33,985 nucleotides of DNA from Actinomycetota bacterium (lineage in GTDB: Bacteria > Actinomycetota > UBA4738 > HRBIN12). The stretch spans positions 1 through 33,985 of the forward strand of contig VAYX01000016.1 in NCBI GenBank assembly GCA_005885325.1, given 5' to 3'. The position numbers and the translations under genes are program-made. A model generated the notes under the pieces. That model worked only from the letters and a program-made list of their open reading frames with translations, was not told the DNA's origin and made no database searches. Shown here one piece after another: positions 1 to 8,150 of this stretch; within the stretch, counting starts at the first letter, position 1; each line of letters begins with the position of its first letter.

Positions 1-423
1 CTGCCGAACGCCGAAATGCAGGTGCGGCGGCTCCACGCCGGGATGGCCGGTCCCGGTGAGCGCCAAGGTCGAACCCCGGGACACGGCGTCGCCCTTGCGG
101 ACCAGGATCGCTGAGACCCACGAGTACGTCGATGACAGCCCTCCGCCGTGATCCACCGTGACGAACAGGTGGCCGGCGACGGCGCCGGCGAAGGCCACGA
201 CACCCGGCGCCGGTGCACGAACGGGCGTCCCGACGGCGACCGCGATGTCGATCCCGCGATGTCCCGCGCCGAACGGTGTGGACGGTGGGTCGAAGCCCCG
301 GATGACCGGGCCGACGACCGGCCACGCCCAGTCACCGGTGGGGCCTGCCCCCGCAGATGGGCCGACCGATGCGAGGAGCACCAACGTGAGGGGGAGGACG
401 ACGAGCCGCGGACGAAGCGGCAT
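1..423 (-). CDS. Secreted M23 family metallopeptidase (C-terminus beyond the window)
   Basis: Zinc peptidase of the LytM/lysostaphin type, expected to cut peptidoglycan peptides outside the membrane. The frame is open from the ATG at 423 to the left edge, giving 141 visible residues. Residues 1-26 form a signal peptide (basic start, hydrophobic core, Ala/Gly-rich cleavage region). The M23 fold follows: H55 and D59 in GHRGIDIA are zinc ligands, and HLHFG at 134-138 supplies the HxH motif. A strong Shine-Dalgarno AGGAGG lies just before the ATG. The gene follows whiG with a 126-base gap, an order also seen in Streptomyces, where rpsB and tsf come next; those would lie outside this window. The family is certain. 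Whether this copy is an active endopeptidase or a regulator of one cannot be told. The true C-terminus is not visible. Confidence 0.9.
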   Translation of the reverse strand, partial: MPLRPRLVVLPLTLVLLASVGPSAGAGPTGDWAWPVVGPVIRGFDPPSTPFGAGHRGIDIAVAVGTPVRAPAPGVVAFAGAVAGHLFVTVDHGGGLSSTYSWVSAILVRKGDAVSRGSTLALTGTGHPGVEPPHLHFGVRQ

Positions 424-549
424 CTGACCTCCTGTTCTCCTTCTTCTCGAGCCCGTCCGTTTCCGATCGGCCGGTGATCGAGCCCCTGAACGCTAGCCCC
501 GCACGGCCTGGATCGCAGTGAAGGAGGTCACGTTTCGGGGAGGGTGGGT

Positions 550-1506
550 CTACTCGGTCTCGACGAGCTGCAGCCGCAGCTGGTTCACGGCCTTCGTGTG
601 GATCTGGCACACCCGGGACTCGGTGACACCGAGGATCTCGCCGATCTCCGCCAGGGTCAGTCCCTCGAAGTAATACAGGGTGACCACGATCTTCTCCCGC
701 TCCGAGAGCGAGTTGATGGCCGCGGCAAGCAGGCCCCGTGTCTCCTGCCCCTCCAGCCCCATCGAGACGTCGCTCCCCCGGTCGGCCAGCGTGTCGAGCA
801 GCGACACCTGCTCACCGCGGTCGCTCCCCACCGACAGCAGCTCGTCCAGTGCCAGGACCGACACGAAGGAGATCTGCGTGATCACGTCGTGGAGCTCCTT
901 GAGCGTGACGCCGAGGCGCGCCGCGACCTCCTTCTCGCTGGGGGCCCGTTTCATCATCGACTCGAGGTCGGAGTAGGCCTTCTCGATCTCGCGGGCCTTG
1001 AACCGAACGGACCGCGGGACCCAGTCCATGGCCCGCAGCTCGTCGATGATCGCGCCCTTGATGCGAGGGATGGCGTACGTCTCGAACTTGTTCCCCCGGG
1101 CCGGCTCGAACTTCTCGAGCGCGTCGATCAGCCCGAACATCCCGTACGAGACGAGGTCGGCCTGCTCGACGCTCGCCGGAAGGCCCGTGGCGACCCGGCT
1201 GGCCACGTACTTCACGAGCGGCGCGTAGTGCAGGATGAGCCGCTCGCGGGCCTGGGGCGACGCGGTCTCCTTGAACTCGGCCCACAGCGCCATGAGCTCG
1301 TCCATCGGTGGCTTGGCCGGCTCCGGGAGGACCGTGACGGACCGCCCGGCCTCCCTGGCCGACGGCTTGAGGGGTGAGACGGCCTTGATGGCGGGTGCGG
1401 CCTTGAGCGATCCGGACGACTTCACCGCCGGCGCGGGCTTCGCGGGCTTCGCCCCCTTCGCGGGGAGAGCCGCCTTCCCGTTCGCGCTCGCCTTGGCCCC
1501 CATCAT
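550..1506 (-). CDS. whiG: RNA polymerase sigma factor, WhiG/FliA family
   Basis: Alternative sigma factor of the sigma-28 group; WhiG controls sporulation in Streptomyces and FliA controls flagellar genes elsewhere. The protein is 318 residues. Region 2 starts near residue 88 ([18 protein letters not shown]) and includes the core-binding [19 protein letters not shown] segment; the region 3 segment contains the family-typical PRSVR at 164-168. Region 4 at the C-terminus has the helix-turn-helix [19 protein letters not shown]. Residues 1 to about 67 are an unusual Lys/Ala/Pro-rich low-complexity extension. The ATG at 1506 overlaps the xerC stop as ATGA, so the two are translationally coupled; a second ATG follows directly. 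No flagellar or sporulation genes are in view, so WhiG versus FliA in role is an inference from the neighbouring M23 gene and actinobacterial context. Confidence 0.9.
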   Translation of the reverse strand: MMGAKASANGKAALPAKGAKPAKPAPAVKSSGSLKAAPAIKAVSPLKPSAREAGRSVTVLPEPAKPPMDELMALWAEFKETASPQARERLILHYAPLVKYVASRVATGLPASVEQADLVSYGMFGLIDALEKFEPARGNKFETYAIPRIKGAIIDELRAMDWVPRSVRFKAREIEKAYSDLESMMKRAPSEKEVAARLGVTLKELHDVITQISFVSVLALDELLSVGSDRGEQVSLLDTLADRGSDVSMGLEGQETRGLLAAAINSLSEREKIVVTLYYFEGLTLAEIGEILGVTESRVCQIHTKAVNQLRLQLVETE

Positions 1507-2432
1507 GCCCTCGGGTGACTCTGCCGGTAGGCGGCGAACAGCCGGGTCCGCGACACGTGCGTGTACCGCTGGGTCGTGGCCACGCTCGAGTGGCCGAGCA
1601 GCTCCTGGACCGCGCGGATGTCCGCTCCCCCTTCGAGGAGGTGCGTGGCGAACGAGTGCCTGAGCGTGTGCGGGGTCACCCGCCGTCCGGACAGCTTCCC
1701 GGACCCGTATCGCCCCACGAGGGCTCGGATGTCGCGTACCCCGAGCGGCCGTCCCCGTCGGTTGAAGAACAGCGCGGCCGACCCGTCGGCGGCCAGCACT
1801 CCACGTCCCCGGCGGAGATGGTCCCGGATGGCCTCGACCGCGAAGTCCGACAGCGGGACGTCGCGTTCCTTGGATCCCTTGCCCATCACCCGAACCCGGC
1901 CCTGCTCCAGGTCGATCCGGTCCAGGGTGAGTGCGCTCACCTCCCCGACCCGAAGGCCCGACCCGTACAACAGCTCCAGGACGGCCCGGTCCCGGAGGGC
2001 CACCGCCCGGCCCACCTCGTCCTGCGAACCCGGTTGCGGGGCCTCGACCAGTCCGGCGGCCTCGGCCGGCCTGAGCACCGTGGGCAGCCGGTTGGCCACC
2101 TTCGGCCGCCCCAGCATGGCGGCCGGGTCGGTCCTCACGAACCCCCTGGCCGCTGCCCACCGGTAGAAGGTGTGGATGGCCCCCACCCGACGGGCGATCG
2201 ACGCCCGCGCGTAGCCCAGGGTGACCTGCTGGGCCAGGAACCGCCGGAGCAGCGGGGTCGTCGCGGAGGCGAGCGAGCGCCGCTGGCGCGACAGGAACAC
2301 GGCCAGCTGCTCGAGGTCCCGGCGGTAGGCGGCCACCGTGTGCTCCGATAGGTGGCGCTCGAGCGCCAAGTGATCGGCGAACCCGCCGATCAGCTTCGCC
2401 TCGGGATGGGGAAGGTCCTCCCGCGCTTGCAT
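1503..2432 (-). CDS. xerC: Tyrosine recombinase XerC/XerD
   Basis: Site-specific recombinase that resolves chromosome dimers at dif with a Xer partner. The 309-residue protein has the usual length. The N-terminal SAM-like core-binding domain covers about residues 12-100. The catalytic domain shows the complete set: R161 (GSGLRVGE), the beta-hairpin Lys ([10 protein letters not shown]), H255 and R258 ([13 protein letters not shown]), H281 (LLGHSS) and nucleophile Y290 (QRYTHVS). I chose the ATG at 2432 because it is preceded by GGAAGGA and gives the family's normal N-terminus; the frame stays open further upstream. The gene lies between dprA and whiG, and a plausible promoter sits 30-60 bases upstream. 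XerC rather than XerD is inferred from position; the motifs alone do not decide. No dif-like site was seen. Confidence 0.9.
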   Translation of the reverse strand: MQAREDLPHPEAKLIGGFADHLALERHLSEHTVAAYRRDLEQLAVFLSRQRRSLASATTPLLRRFLAQQVTLGYARASIARRVGAIHTFYRWAAARGFVRTDPAAMLGRPKVANRLPTVLRPAEAAGLVEAPQPGSQDEVGRAVALRDRAVLELLYGSGLRVGEVSALTLDRIDLEQGRVRVMGKGSKERDVPLSDFAVEAIRDHLRRGRGVLAADGSAALFFNRRGRPLGVRDIRALVGRYGSGKLSGRRVTPHTLRHSFATHLLEGGADIRAVQELLGHSSVATTQRYTHVSRTRLFAAYRQSHPRA

Positions 2433-2463
2433 CCGTCCTTCCAAGTCGTCGTCGTCGAGTGCC

Positions 2464-2492
2464 CTTGTATCAACGGGGGAAAGAGCATTCAA
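2464..2492 (-). promoter_or_regulatory. Putative promoter of the xerC-whiG unit
   Basis: On the minus strand a -35 TTGAAT (2492-2487) and a -10 TACAAG (2469-2464) are separated by exactly 17 bases. A start of transcription near 2457 would give a leader of about 25 bases that contains the xerC ribosome-binding site. The 173-base gap between dprA and xerC is one of the larger ones in this run, fitting a new transcription start. Each hexamer matches the sigma-70 consensus at four of six positions, so this is suggestive only. Confidence 0.45.
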
Positions 2493-2605
2493 GCTTCCCA
2501 CGAACGTCGGGCACTTTCTGTCCCCCCAACGGCCGTCGGACGGACGATGCCCCACACCACCCCGGATGGGCCATGGGTGCCTAGCGCTGAGATGGCCCGC
2601 CGATC

Positions 2606-3772
2606 CTACGTCGACGCGGCCTTCAGCCGAGGTTCGAACCGGCCGCCGACGCTTCGGATCAGTCCTTTCAGCTCCAGGCCGAGGAGCAGCGGGAGCACTT
2701 CCGGCACCGAGACGCCCAACCCCTTCGCCACGTTCTCGGGCAAGACCGGTGCGATCACCAGATCGAGCGCCGCCCGCTCCGCCAGGGTGAGGTCCAGCCG
2801 CACGGGAGCACCGCCCAGCCGCTCGCCAAGCTTCAGGTCCCGCATCAGGTCGTCGACGCCGCGGATCAGCGTCGCCCCTTCACGGATGAGGACGTGCGGC
2901 ACGTGAGCCAGTGGACTGGTGATGGCGCCCGGGACGGCGAACACGTCCCGGCCCAGGTCCAGCGCGTGTTCGGCCGAGATCAACGAGCCGCTTCCTTCGG
3001 CGCCCTCCACGACCACCAGGCCCGTGCACATGGCCGCCACGATCCGGTTGCGGGCCGGGAAGTGGTACGGCTCCGGGGGGACCCCCGGCGGATACTCGCT
3101 CACCAACGTGCCGGTCTCCGCGATCCGCCGAATCAGTCGCTCGCTCCACTTCGGATAGGCCTGGTCGATCCCGCACCCGAGCACCGCGACGGTGTGACCG
3201 CCGGCGTCGAGCGCGCCCTGGTGGCCGGCGGCGTCGATACCGCGGGCCGCCCCGCTGATGACGCACACGCCCGACATCGCGAGGTCGTGACCGATGTCGG
3301 TGGCCAGCTCCCTGCCGAGCTCCGAGCAGTTCCGAGCCCCGACGATCGCCACGGCTCGCTCGCGTGAGGGAAGCGGGCGGCCCTTGACGAAGAGGGCAGC
3401 CGGTGGATCCTCGAGGTTCTCGAGCTGGGGCGGGTAGCCGGCACTTCCGAAAGGCACGAGGCTGGCACCGCACGCCACGAGGGCGCGATCGATGTCGTCG
3501 GGGTCGACCACCAGTGCGAACTCGCGATCCGCGTCGCTGCCGGCGCGTCCCCTTCGAACCGCCTCGAGGGTGGCGACGGCCGTACGCTCTCGATCCGCCA
3601 CTTCCAGCAGCTTGATCGGCGAGATCCCCCGCAGGGCCATCAGGACGAGGAGCGCCCTTCGATCCGCCTCCACCTCGACGAAGCTCGGCGGCCACCGGGA
3701 CGGCCGGTTCCCCGCCCGCCTCCGGCCGTTTGTCCGCCGGTCACCTCGGTCGGCCGCACGGTCAGCCCGCAC
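2606..3772 (-). CDS. dprA: DNA-processing protein DprA
   Basis: Binds incoming single-stranded DNA and loads RecA during natural transformation; it is also widely kept in species not known to be competent. The protein is 388 residues. The Rossmann-like DprA domain shows FGSAGYPPQLENL, VAIVGARNCSELGRELA, ISGAARGIDAAGHQGAL, FPARNRIVAAM and GSGSLISAEHALDLGR, all family signatures. The last ~70 residues form a winged-helix-like C-terminal domain common in DprA. The GTG start at 3772 overlaps the end of comM by 11 bases and is preceded by GAGGGA. The first ~30 residues are Arg-rich and poorly conserved, so a somewhat later start is possible. It sits in the conserved comM-dprA-xerC block, which points to DNA uptake and recombination. 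Confidence 0.93.
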   Translation of the reverse strand: MRADRAADRGDRRTNGRRRAGNRPSRWPPSFVEVEADRRALLVLMALRGISPIKLLEVADRERTAVATLEAVRRGRAGSDADREFALVVDPDDIDRALVACGASLVPFGSAGYPPQLENLEDPPAALFVKGRPLPSRERAVAIVGARNCSELGRELATDIGHDLAMSGVCVISGAARGIDAAGHQGALDAGGHTVAVLGCGIDQAYPKWSERLIRRIAETGTLVSEYPPGVPPEPYHFPARNRIVAAMCTGLVVVEGAEGSGSLISAEHALDLGRDVFAVPGAITSPLAHVPHVLIREGATLIRGVDDLMRDLKLGERLGGAPVRLDLTLAERAALDLVIAPVLPENVAKGLGVSVPEVLPLLLGLELKGLIRSVGGRFEPRLKAAST

Positions 3773-5297
3773 GGGCCAGGCTTCCCTCGGACAGGTTCAT
3801 CCGATACGTCAGCGCTTCGGCCATGTGCCCGGCGGCGATCTCCTCGGCGCCCGCGAGGTCGGCCACGGTCCGAGCAACCTTGATGGCTCGATCGAATCCT
3901 CGGCCGGTGAGGCCGAGGGCATCCACCGCGCCCGCCAGGACGTCGTGTCCGCCGGAGGACATCCTGGCCAGTCGCCGGGCCACCGGGCCCGGAAGCTGGG
4001 CGTTGCACGGGAAGCCGAGGGCCGAGTACCGGTGCCGCTGGCGCGCCCGGGCCTCCTCCACACGAGCCCGGATGGGTGTCGATGCCTCGCCGGCGGTCTC
4101 GCCCAGCAGCTCCCTCTTGGAGAGCCGCGGCACCACGAGCCTGATGTCGATCCGATCGAGCAGCGGCCCCGACAGCTTCTGTCGGTACAGCTCCACGCGG
4201 TGCGGAGGACACCGGCACTGACGTTTGGGATCCCCTTCGTAGCCACACGGGCACGGGTTGGTGGCAGCGATGAGCGTGAACCCCGCAGGGAACTCAACCG
4301 ACCCGGCCACCCTCGTCACCACGACGCGGCCGTCCTCGAGCGGCTGGCGGAGGGCCTCCACCGCATCGCGCCGGAACTCCGTCAACTCGTCGAGGAACAG
4401 GACCCCGTGATGCGCGAGCGAGACCTCCCCCGGCCTGACGAAGCCGGTCCCCCCACCGAGGAGCGCCGACAGGGAGATGGAGTGATGCGGCGACCGGAAT
4501 GGCCGCGACCCCACCAACCCTCCCGCGTCCAACATGCCGGCCACGGAATGAAGTTGCGTGACCTCCAGGGCCTCCCCGCGAGAAAGGCCGGGGAGGATGG
4601 TGGCGAGGCGCCGCGCCAGCATGGTCTTGCCCGCGCCCGGTGAACCGACGAGCAGGACGTTGTGCCCGCCGGCCGCCGCCACCTCCAGTGCCCGCCTGGC
4701 CTGCGCCTGCCCCCTGACCTCGGCGAAGTCCACCCCGTGCTTCGGTGCCTCGGCCGCGCCGCTGGCCCGAGGCGTTGGCGGATCCCACGTGCCGCGGAGG
4801 AACCCGGCAACCTCGGCGAGGCCCGGGGCCCCGACGACCCGCACTCCGTCCACGAGGGCGGCCTCCCCGGCGTTCGGGGCAGGCACCACGACACCGTCCA
4901 GGCCGGCGCGCGCGGCCGCGATGGCCACCGAGAGCACGCCCGGGGTGGCCACCAGGCCACCCTTCAAGGAGAGCTCCCCGAAGAACGAGAACCGGGCCAG
5001 CCTGTCACCGGGGACCTGAGCCGACGCCGCAAGCACTCCCATGGCGATGGGCAGGTCGAGGCCGGGCCCTTCCTTTCGGAGATTCCCGGGGGACAGATTC
5101 ACGACGATCCTCCGGAGCGGCCATTCCAGGCCCGAGCTTTCCACGGCGGGCCGGATTCGATCCCTCGCGTCCTGCACGGGCGCGCCGGGCAGGCCGGTCA
5201 ATGTCAGCGATGGAAGCCCTCGCCCGATGTGCGCCTCGACCGCGACCGGGTGGCCGCGTACCCCGACGATGGTGATCCCGATGACCCGCCCGTACAC
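3762..5297 (-). CDS. comM: ComM / YifB family AAA+ ATPase (Mg-chelatase-like)
   Basis: Hexameric helicase-like ATPase; ComM of Vibrio drives branch migration when transforming DNA is integrated. The protein is 511 residues, the family norm. The N-terminal Lon-protease-like domain (about 1-170) lacks a role in proteolysis in this family. The AAA+ core carries Walker A GSPGAGKTML, the RSPHHSIS motif, Walker B GVLFLDELTEF, sensor region LIAATNPCPCG and a Cys cluster (CPCG then CRCP) that may bind zinc. The C-terminal domain ends in the family-typical RTVADL and MAEALTYR. The start is GTG at 5297 with only a weak ribosome-binding site. It lies between yraN and dprA, the usual actinobacterial neighbourhood. 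Confidence 0.93.
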   Translation of the reverse strand: MYGRVIGITIVGVRGHPVAVEAHIGRGLPSLTLTGLPGAPVQDARDRIRPAVESSGLEWPLRRIVVNLSPGNLRKEGPGLDLPIAMGVLAASAQVPGDRLARFSFFGELSLKGGLVATPGVLSVAIAAARAGLDGVVVPAPNAGEAALVDGVRVVGAPGLAEVAGFLRGTWDPPTPRASGAAEAPKHGVDFAEVRGQAQARRALEVAAAGGHNVLLVGSPGAGKTMLARRLATILPGLSRGEALEVTQLHSVAGMLDAGGLVGSRPFRSPHHSISLSALLGGGTGFVRPGEVSLAHHGVLFLDELTEFRRDAVEALRQPLEDGRVVVTRVAGSVEFPAGFTLIAATNPCPCGYEGDPKRQCRCPPHRVELYRQKLSGPLLDRIDIRLVVPRLSKRELLGETAGEASTPIRARVEEARARQRHRYSALGFPCNAQLPGPVARRLARMSSGGHDVLAGAVDALGLTGRGFDRAIKVARTVADLAGAEEIAAGHMAEALTYRMNLSEGSLARAG

Positions 5298-5326
5298 CGG
5301 GCGACCCTAGCGCGCGGTGATGACAC

Positions 5327-5698
5327 TCAGAACGCGTCCTCGAACAGCTCGACGCTCGTGCCACTCGTGCCGACGTGAACGCTCGCGACGTCGAATCGCA
5401 GGTTCCCGTGGGGAACGGGCACGGTGGCGACGAAGACCTCCGCCAGCTGCCGGAGCTTCCGCTGCTTGCGGGCCGTCACCGCCTCGTAGCCACCGCCGAA
5501 GCCGTCGCCACGGCGCGCCTTGACCTCACAGAAGATGAATGTCCCCTCGCGTTCGACGATGAGGTCGAGCTCGCCGAGAGCGCACCGCCAATTCCGAGCG
5601 ACGATGCGGAACCCGCGACGCGCGTACAGGGCGGCAGCGGCATCCTCGCCCGCGCGGCCGAGCGAGGCGCGCGCGGCATGTGGAGCGATCCGGTCCAC
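5327..5698 (-). CDS. YraN family endonuclease-like protein (UPF0102)
   Basis: A small restriction-endonuclease-fold protein, 123 residues, nearly always near rnhB, comM and dprA. Visible signatures are LGRAGEDAAAALYARRGFRIVARNWRC at the N-terminus (split here as LGRAGEDAAA and ARRGFRIVARNWRC), GELDLIVE with the conserved Glu-x-Asp of the PD-(D/E)xK type core, and FCEVKARRG with the E-V-K catalytic triad element. The precise function is unproven in the family; a DNA repair or recombination nuclease role is usually assumed. The GTG start at 5698 gives the normal length. Thirty-two bases separate it from the DUF2469 gene upstream and 29 from comM downstream, fitting one transcript. Confidence 0.9.
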   Translation of the reverse strand: MDRIAPHAARASLGRAGEDAAAALYARRGFRIVARNWRCALGELDLIVEREGTFIFCEVKARRGDGFGGGYEAVTARKQRKLRQLAEVFVATVPVPHGNLRFDVASVHVGTSGTSVELFEDAF

Positions 5699-5730
5699 GG
5701 CCGTCCGACCCTAGGACGGCCCACCGACAT

Positions 5731-6045
5731 TCAGGCGTCGAGCGTCGGATCGCCCGGCATGGCCTCGTCGCGGCGGAGCTCCTCGACGTTCACGTCGCGG
5801 CGGGTCATCACCCGGACGTTGGAGACGAACCGGGCCGGGCGGAACATGTCCCAGACCCACGCGTCGGACAGGCGCACCTCCACCCACCCGTCCTCCCGCT
5901 GCTGCACGTCGACGACGTTCGCGAGATAGAAGCGGCGCTCGGTCTCCACGACGAAGGTGAACATCGGGACGACGTCGCGGTACTCCCGGTACAGCTCGAG
6001 CTCGCGCTCCTCCTCGAACCGCTCGATGTCGTCGCCCTCGTTCAC
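5731..6045 (-). CDS. DUF2469 family protein, specific to Actinomycetota
   Basis: A 104-residue acidic protein of unknown function that is highly conserved among Actinomycetota and not seen outside them. The family hallmarks are clear: an acidic start, ELELYREYRDVVPMF, VVETERRFYLANVVDV, DAWVWDMFRPARFV and MTRRDVNVEEL. The start is the GTG at 6045, which overlaps the rnhB stop as GTGA and is preceded by GGAGG; a longer frame exists upstream but runs through rnhB in another frame and is not coding. This gene is the best phylum marker in the window. The tight coupling to rnhB is typical. Confidence 0.93.
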   Translation of the reverse strand: MNEGDDIERFEEERELELYREYRDVVPMFTFVVETERRFYLANVVDVQQREDGWVEVRLSDAWVWDMFRPARFVSNVRVMTRRDVNVEELRRDEAMPGDPTLDA

Positions 6046-6689
6046 GGGTCCTCCACGGTCTCGACGTCCACCGTGCCGTTCTCGCCCACGCCCTTGAAGG
6101 AGAGCCGGTGGATCGGCGTGGGGCCCAGGCGGTCCAGCACGTTCCAGTGCTCGCGCGTGCCGTAGCCCTTGTTGTGGTCGAACCCATACCGTCGGAACCG
6201 GCGGTGGTAGCGCTGCATCATCCGGTCCCGCGTGACCTTGGCGACGATCGACGCCGCGGCGACGCAGGCGGTCACGGCGTCGCCCTTCTTGATGGCCAGG
6301 CTGGTCGCGGGGAGCCGGCGGACGGGGAAGCCGTCGATCAGCACGTAGTCCGGCGGCAGCGGAAGGGCGCACACCGCCCGGCGGAGGAGCCACAGGTTGG
6401 ACTTGTGCAAGCCTCGGCGGTCGATGCGCGACGGAGTGGCCTTGCACCATGCGTAGGCCAGTGCCCCGGACACGATCCGGGCGTAGGCCTCGTCCCGCTG
6501 GAGCGGCGTGAGCACCTTCGAGTCGTTCACCCCGTCGAGGTCGAAGTCCTCCGGCAGGATCACGGCGGCGGCGACGAGCGGCCCGGCCAGGGCCCCGCGC
6601 CCCGCCTCGTCCACGCCGGCCACGGCGCGAAAGCCCTGCTCGCGCAGCCGGCGCTCGTAGCGCCCGAGGTCGAGGTCTAGTGCAGCCAC
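6042..6689 (-). CDS. rnhB: Ribonuclease HII
   Basis: Cuts RNA in RNA-DNA hybrids and starts the removal of single ribonucleotides left in DNA. The 215-residue protein carries the four expected acidic metal ligands: D27 and E28 in VDEAGRGALAGP, D119 in LIDGFPV and D137 in KKGDAVTACVAAASI. The NDSKVL motif and the tail motif HNKGYGTREHW are also present. The GTG start at 6689 overlaps the end of lepB by 13 bases. The order lepB-rnhB-DUF2469-yraN is standard in Actinomycetota. Confidence 0.95.
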   Translation of the reverse strand: MAALDLDLGRYERRLREQGFRAVAGVDEAGRGALAGPLVAAAVILPEDFDLDGVNDSKVLTPLQRDEAYARIVSGALAYAWCKATPSRIDRRGLHKSNLWLLRRAVCALPLPPDYVLIDGFPVRRLPATSLAIKKGDAVTACVAAASIVAKVTRDRMMQRYHRRFRRYGFDHNKGYGTREHWNVLDRLGPTPIHRLSFKGVGENGTVDVETVEDP

Positions 6690-7411
6690 CCGATCCGGGA
6701 GGGCGGCCAGATGGTGACGAACGCCTTGCCCACGACCTTGTCCATTGGGACGAACCCCAACCCGAACCGCGAGTCGTTGGAATAGAGGCGGTTGTCGCCC
6801 AGGACGAACAAGCTGTCCGGCGGGACCTTCTTCGGCCCGTACGGGCGCGTGTCCGGAGGGCCCTTCAGGTACGGCTGGGGAACCCGCTTGCCGTTCACGT
6901 AGAGGTTGCCGTCCCGAAGCTCGACGGTCTCGCCCGGGAGCCCGATCACCCGCTTGATGAAGTCCTCGTTCGGGGGCCGGGCGAAGCCCAGGCCCTCCGA
7001 CAGCCAGTGCAGGAACCCACCGACGACACCTCGGTCCGGCTGCTGTCCGGAGGGATCCTCGAACACCACGATGTCGCCCCGGTGCGGGTGGTACAGCACC
7101 TTGTTCACCAGCACGCGGTCTCCCGGCATGAGGGTGGGCTCCATGGAGCCCGAGGGGATGTAGAACGCCTGGACCACGAACGTCTTGAGGACGAGGGCCA
7201 GGGCGAAGGCCAGCAGGATCAGGACGGGGAGCTCACGGAGGAAGGCAAGGAGGCCGCGATCCACGCGGCCGGTCTGTTTGGGCGGGGCGGGCGGCCTCTC
7301 GTCGGGAGCCTTGGGGCCCAGCACGAACGCGTCCCCCGGCAAGGGAGTCGCGGTGGAGGGGGGAGGATCGGCCGGGGCCGGATCGGCCGAGTCCGGCTGC
7401 GGCTCGGACAC
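6677..7411 (-). CDS. lepB: Signal peptidase I
   Basis: Membrane serine protease that removes signal peptides from exported proteins. The 244-residue protein has a Pro/Ala-rich cytoplasmic tail (about residues 1-50), one membrane segment (about 58-80), then the catalytic domain outside. S89 in PSGSMEPTL is the nucleophile and K153 in FIKRVIGLPGE is the general base. The motif GDNRLYSNDSRFGLG and a final VGKAFVTIWPP complete the S26 family signature. The GTG start at 7411 lies two bases after the rplS stop. Position next to rplS and rnhB is conserved. The long N-terminal tail is common in actinobacterial enzymes. Confidence 0.95.
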   Translation of the reverse strand: MSEPQPDSADPAPADPPPSTATPLPGDAFVLGPKAPDERPPAPPKQTGRVDRGLLAFLRELPVLILLAFALALVLKTFVVQAFYIPSGSMEPTLMPGDRVLVNKVLYHPHRGDIVVFEDPSGQQPDRGVVGGFLHWLSEGLGFARPPNEDFIKRVIGLPGETVELRDGNLYVNGKRVPQPYLKGPPDTRPYGPKKVPPDSLFVLGDNRLYSNDSRFGLGFVPMDKVVGKAFVTIWPPSRIGWLH

Positions 7412-7413
7412 GC

Positions 7414-7962
7414 CTAGCCCTTGCTCTCGGCGTCGACCGCGGCGGTCTCGGGGACCTCCACCGGCTCCGCCTCGGCCGCTTCGGGCGCCTCCTCCGCGGG
7501 CTGCGGCTCGGCCGCGTCCGCCCCATCGGCGGTTACCTCGGCGAGGTCGGGCTCGGCAGTCGTCTCCCGGATCTCTGCCTCGACCGCGGTGGTCTGCGCG
7601 GCCGCAAGCTCCTCCGGGCCGACCCGGCGCTCGCGGATCCGGGCCTTCTTGCCCCGCAGCTCCCGCAGGTAGTACAGCTTGGCCCGGCGCACCTTCCCTC
7701 GGGTCACCACCTCGAGCTTGCCGATGGATGGCGAATGGACGGGGAACGTTCGCTCCACGCCGACGCCGAAGGACACCTTGCGGACGGTGAACGTCTCCTG
7801 GAGGCCGCCGCCCTGGCGGCGGATCACGACGCCCTGGAACACCTGGATGCGCTCGCGGCCGGCCTCGACGACGCGCACGTGCACACGCACGGTGTCGCCC
7901 GGTCGAAAGGGTGGGATGTCCGCGCGCAGGTAGGCCTTGTCGACGAGATCGGTCTTGTTCAT
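7414..7962 (-). CDS. rplS: 50S ribosomal protein L19 with a long acidic tail
   Basis: L19 lies at the interface of the two ribosomal subunits. Residues 1 to about 115 are the normal protein: [63 protein letters not shown] and [20 protein letters not shown]. The remaining ~65 residues, rich in Glu and Ala with no conserved block, are an extension; most bacterial L19 proteins are about 115 residues. The ATG at 7962 is the family start. An extended -10 element lies 12 bases upstream, so the gene probably has its own promoter besides readthrough from trmD. Confidence 0.95.
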   Translation of the reverse strand: MNKTDLVDKAYLRADIPPFRPGDTVRVHVRVVEAGRERIQVFQGVVIRRQGGGLQETFTVRKVSFGVGVERTFPVHSPSIGKLEVVTRGKVRRAKLYYLRELRGKKARIRERRVGPEELAAAQTTAVEAEIRETTAEPDLAEVTADGADAAEPQPAEEAPEAAEAEPVEVPETAAVDAESKG

Positions 7963-7974
7963 GGCGGGAGCCTG

Positions 7975-7983
7975 ATGCTACCA
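7975..7983 (-). promoter_or_regulatory. Extended -10 promoter element before rplS
   Basis: The minus strand reads TGG-TAGCAT at 7983-7975, matching the extended -10 pattern TGn-TAnnnT. The hexamer ends 12 bases before the rplS ATG, which would place the transcript start about 5 bases upstream of the start codon. No clear -35 was found and no Shine-Dalgarno separates the two. The same arrangement and spacing precede smc. Confidence 0.4.
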
Positions 7984-8045
7984 GGACGGCGAGCCTGGGT
8001 CGCTCGAAACGGTCCGGATGTGACCGGCGGGCTCGCGGGCGGGAC

Positions 8046-8150
8046 TCAGGTCACCACGAACGTGCCGTGCATGAAGGGATGGATATCGCACTGGAAGTAG
8101 TAGAGGCCTCGAGGAAGGGCGTGCAGATGGTAGACGAACCCGCTATCAGC
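8046..8150 (-). pseudogene. 3' remnant of a cupredoxin (blue copper) gene
   Basis: Between trmD and rplS the minus strand encodes about 33 residues ending in a TGA at 8046-8048 that read as the end of a type 1 copper domain: GFVYHLHALPRGLYYF, then QCDIHPFMHGTFVV. The C-x2-H-x2-M spacing of C, H and M is the copper-binding loop of plastocyanin-like proteins, and the following GTFVV strand is typical of the domain end. No ATG, GTG or TTG lies in this frame between trmD and the motif, and the upstream reading runs into trmD in a different frame with no cupredoxin features. It therefore looks like the stump of a lost gene rather than a working one. The trmD coding end overlaps its 5' part. Confidence 0.6.

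Noticed and set aside
455-480. GCCGATC on the minus strand before the M23 gene, similar to the -10 of WhiG/FliA promoters (GCCGATAA).
   Set aside because: The last bases do not match and there is no TAAA at the required distance upstream.
544-1377. Long plus-strand reading frame opposite whiG, and many similar frames opposite smc, ffh, recG and the cyclase.
   Set aside because: They are mirror frames caused by high GC at third positions; they show no protein motifs, and the opposite strand encodes well-known proteins.
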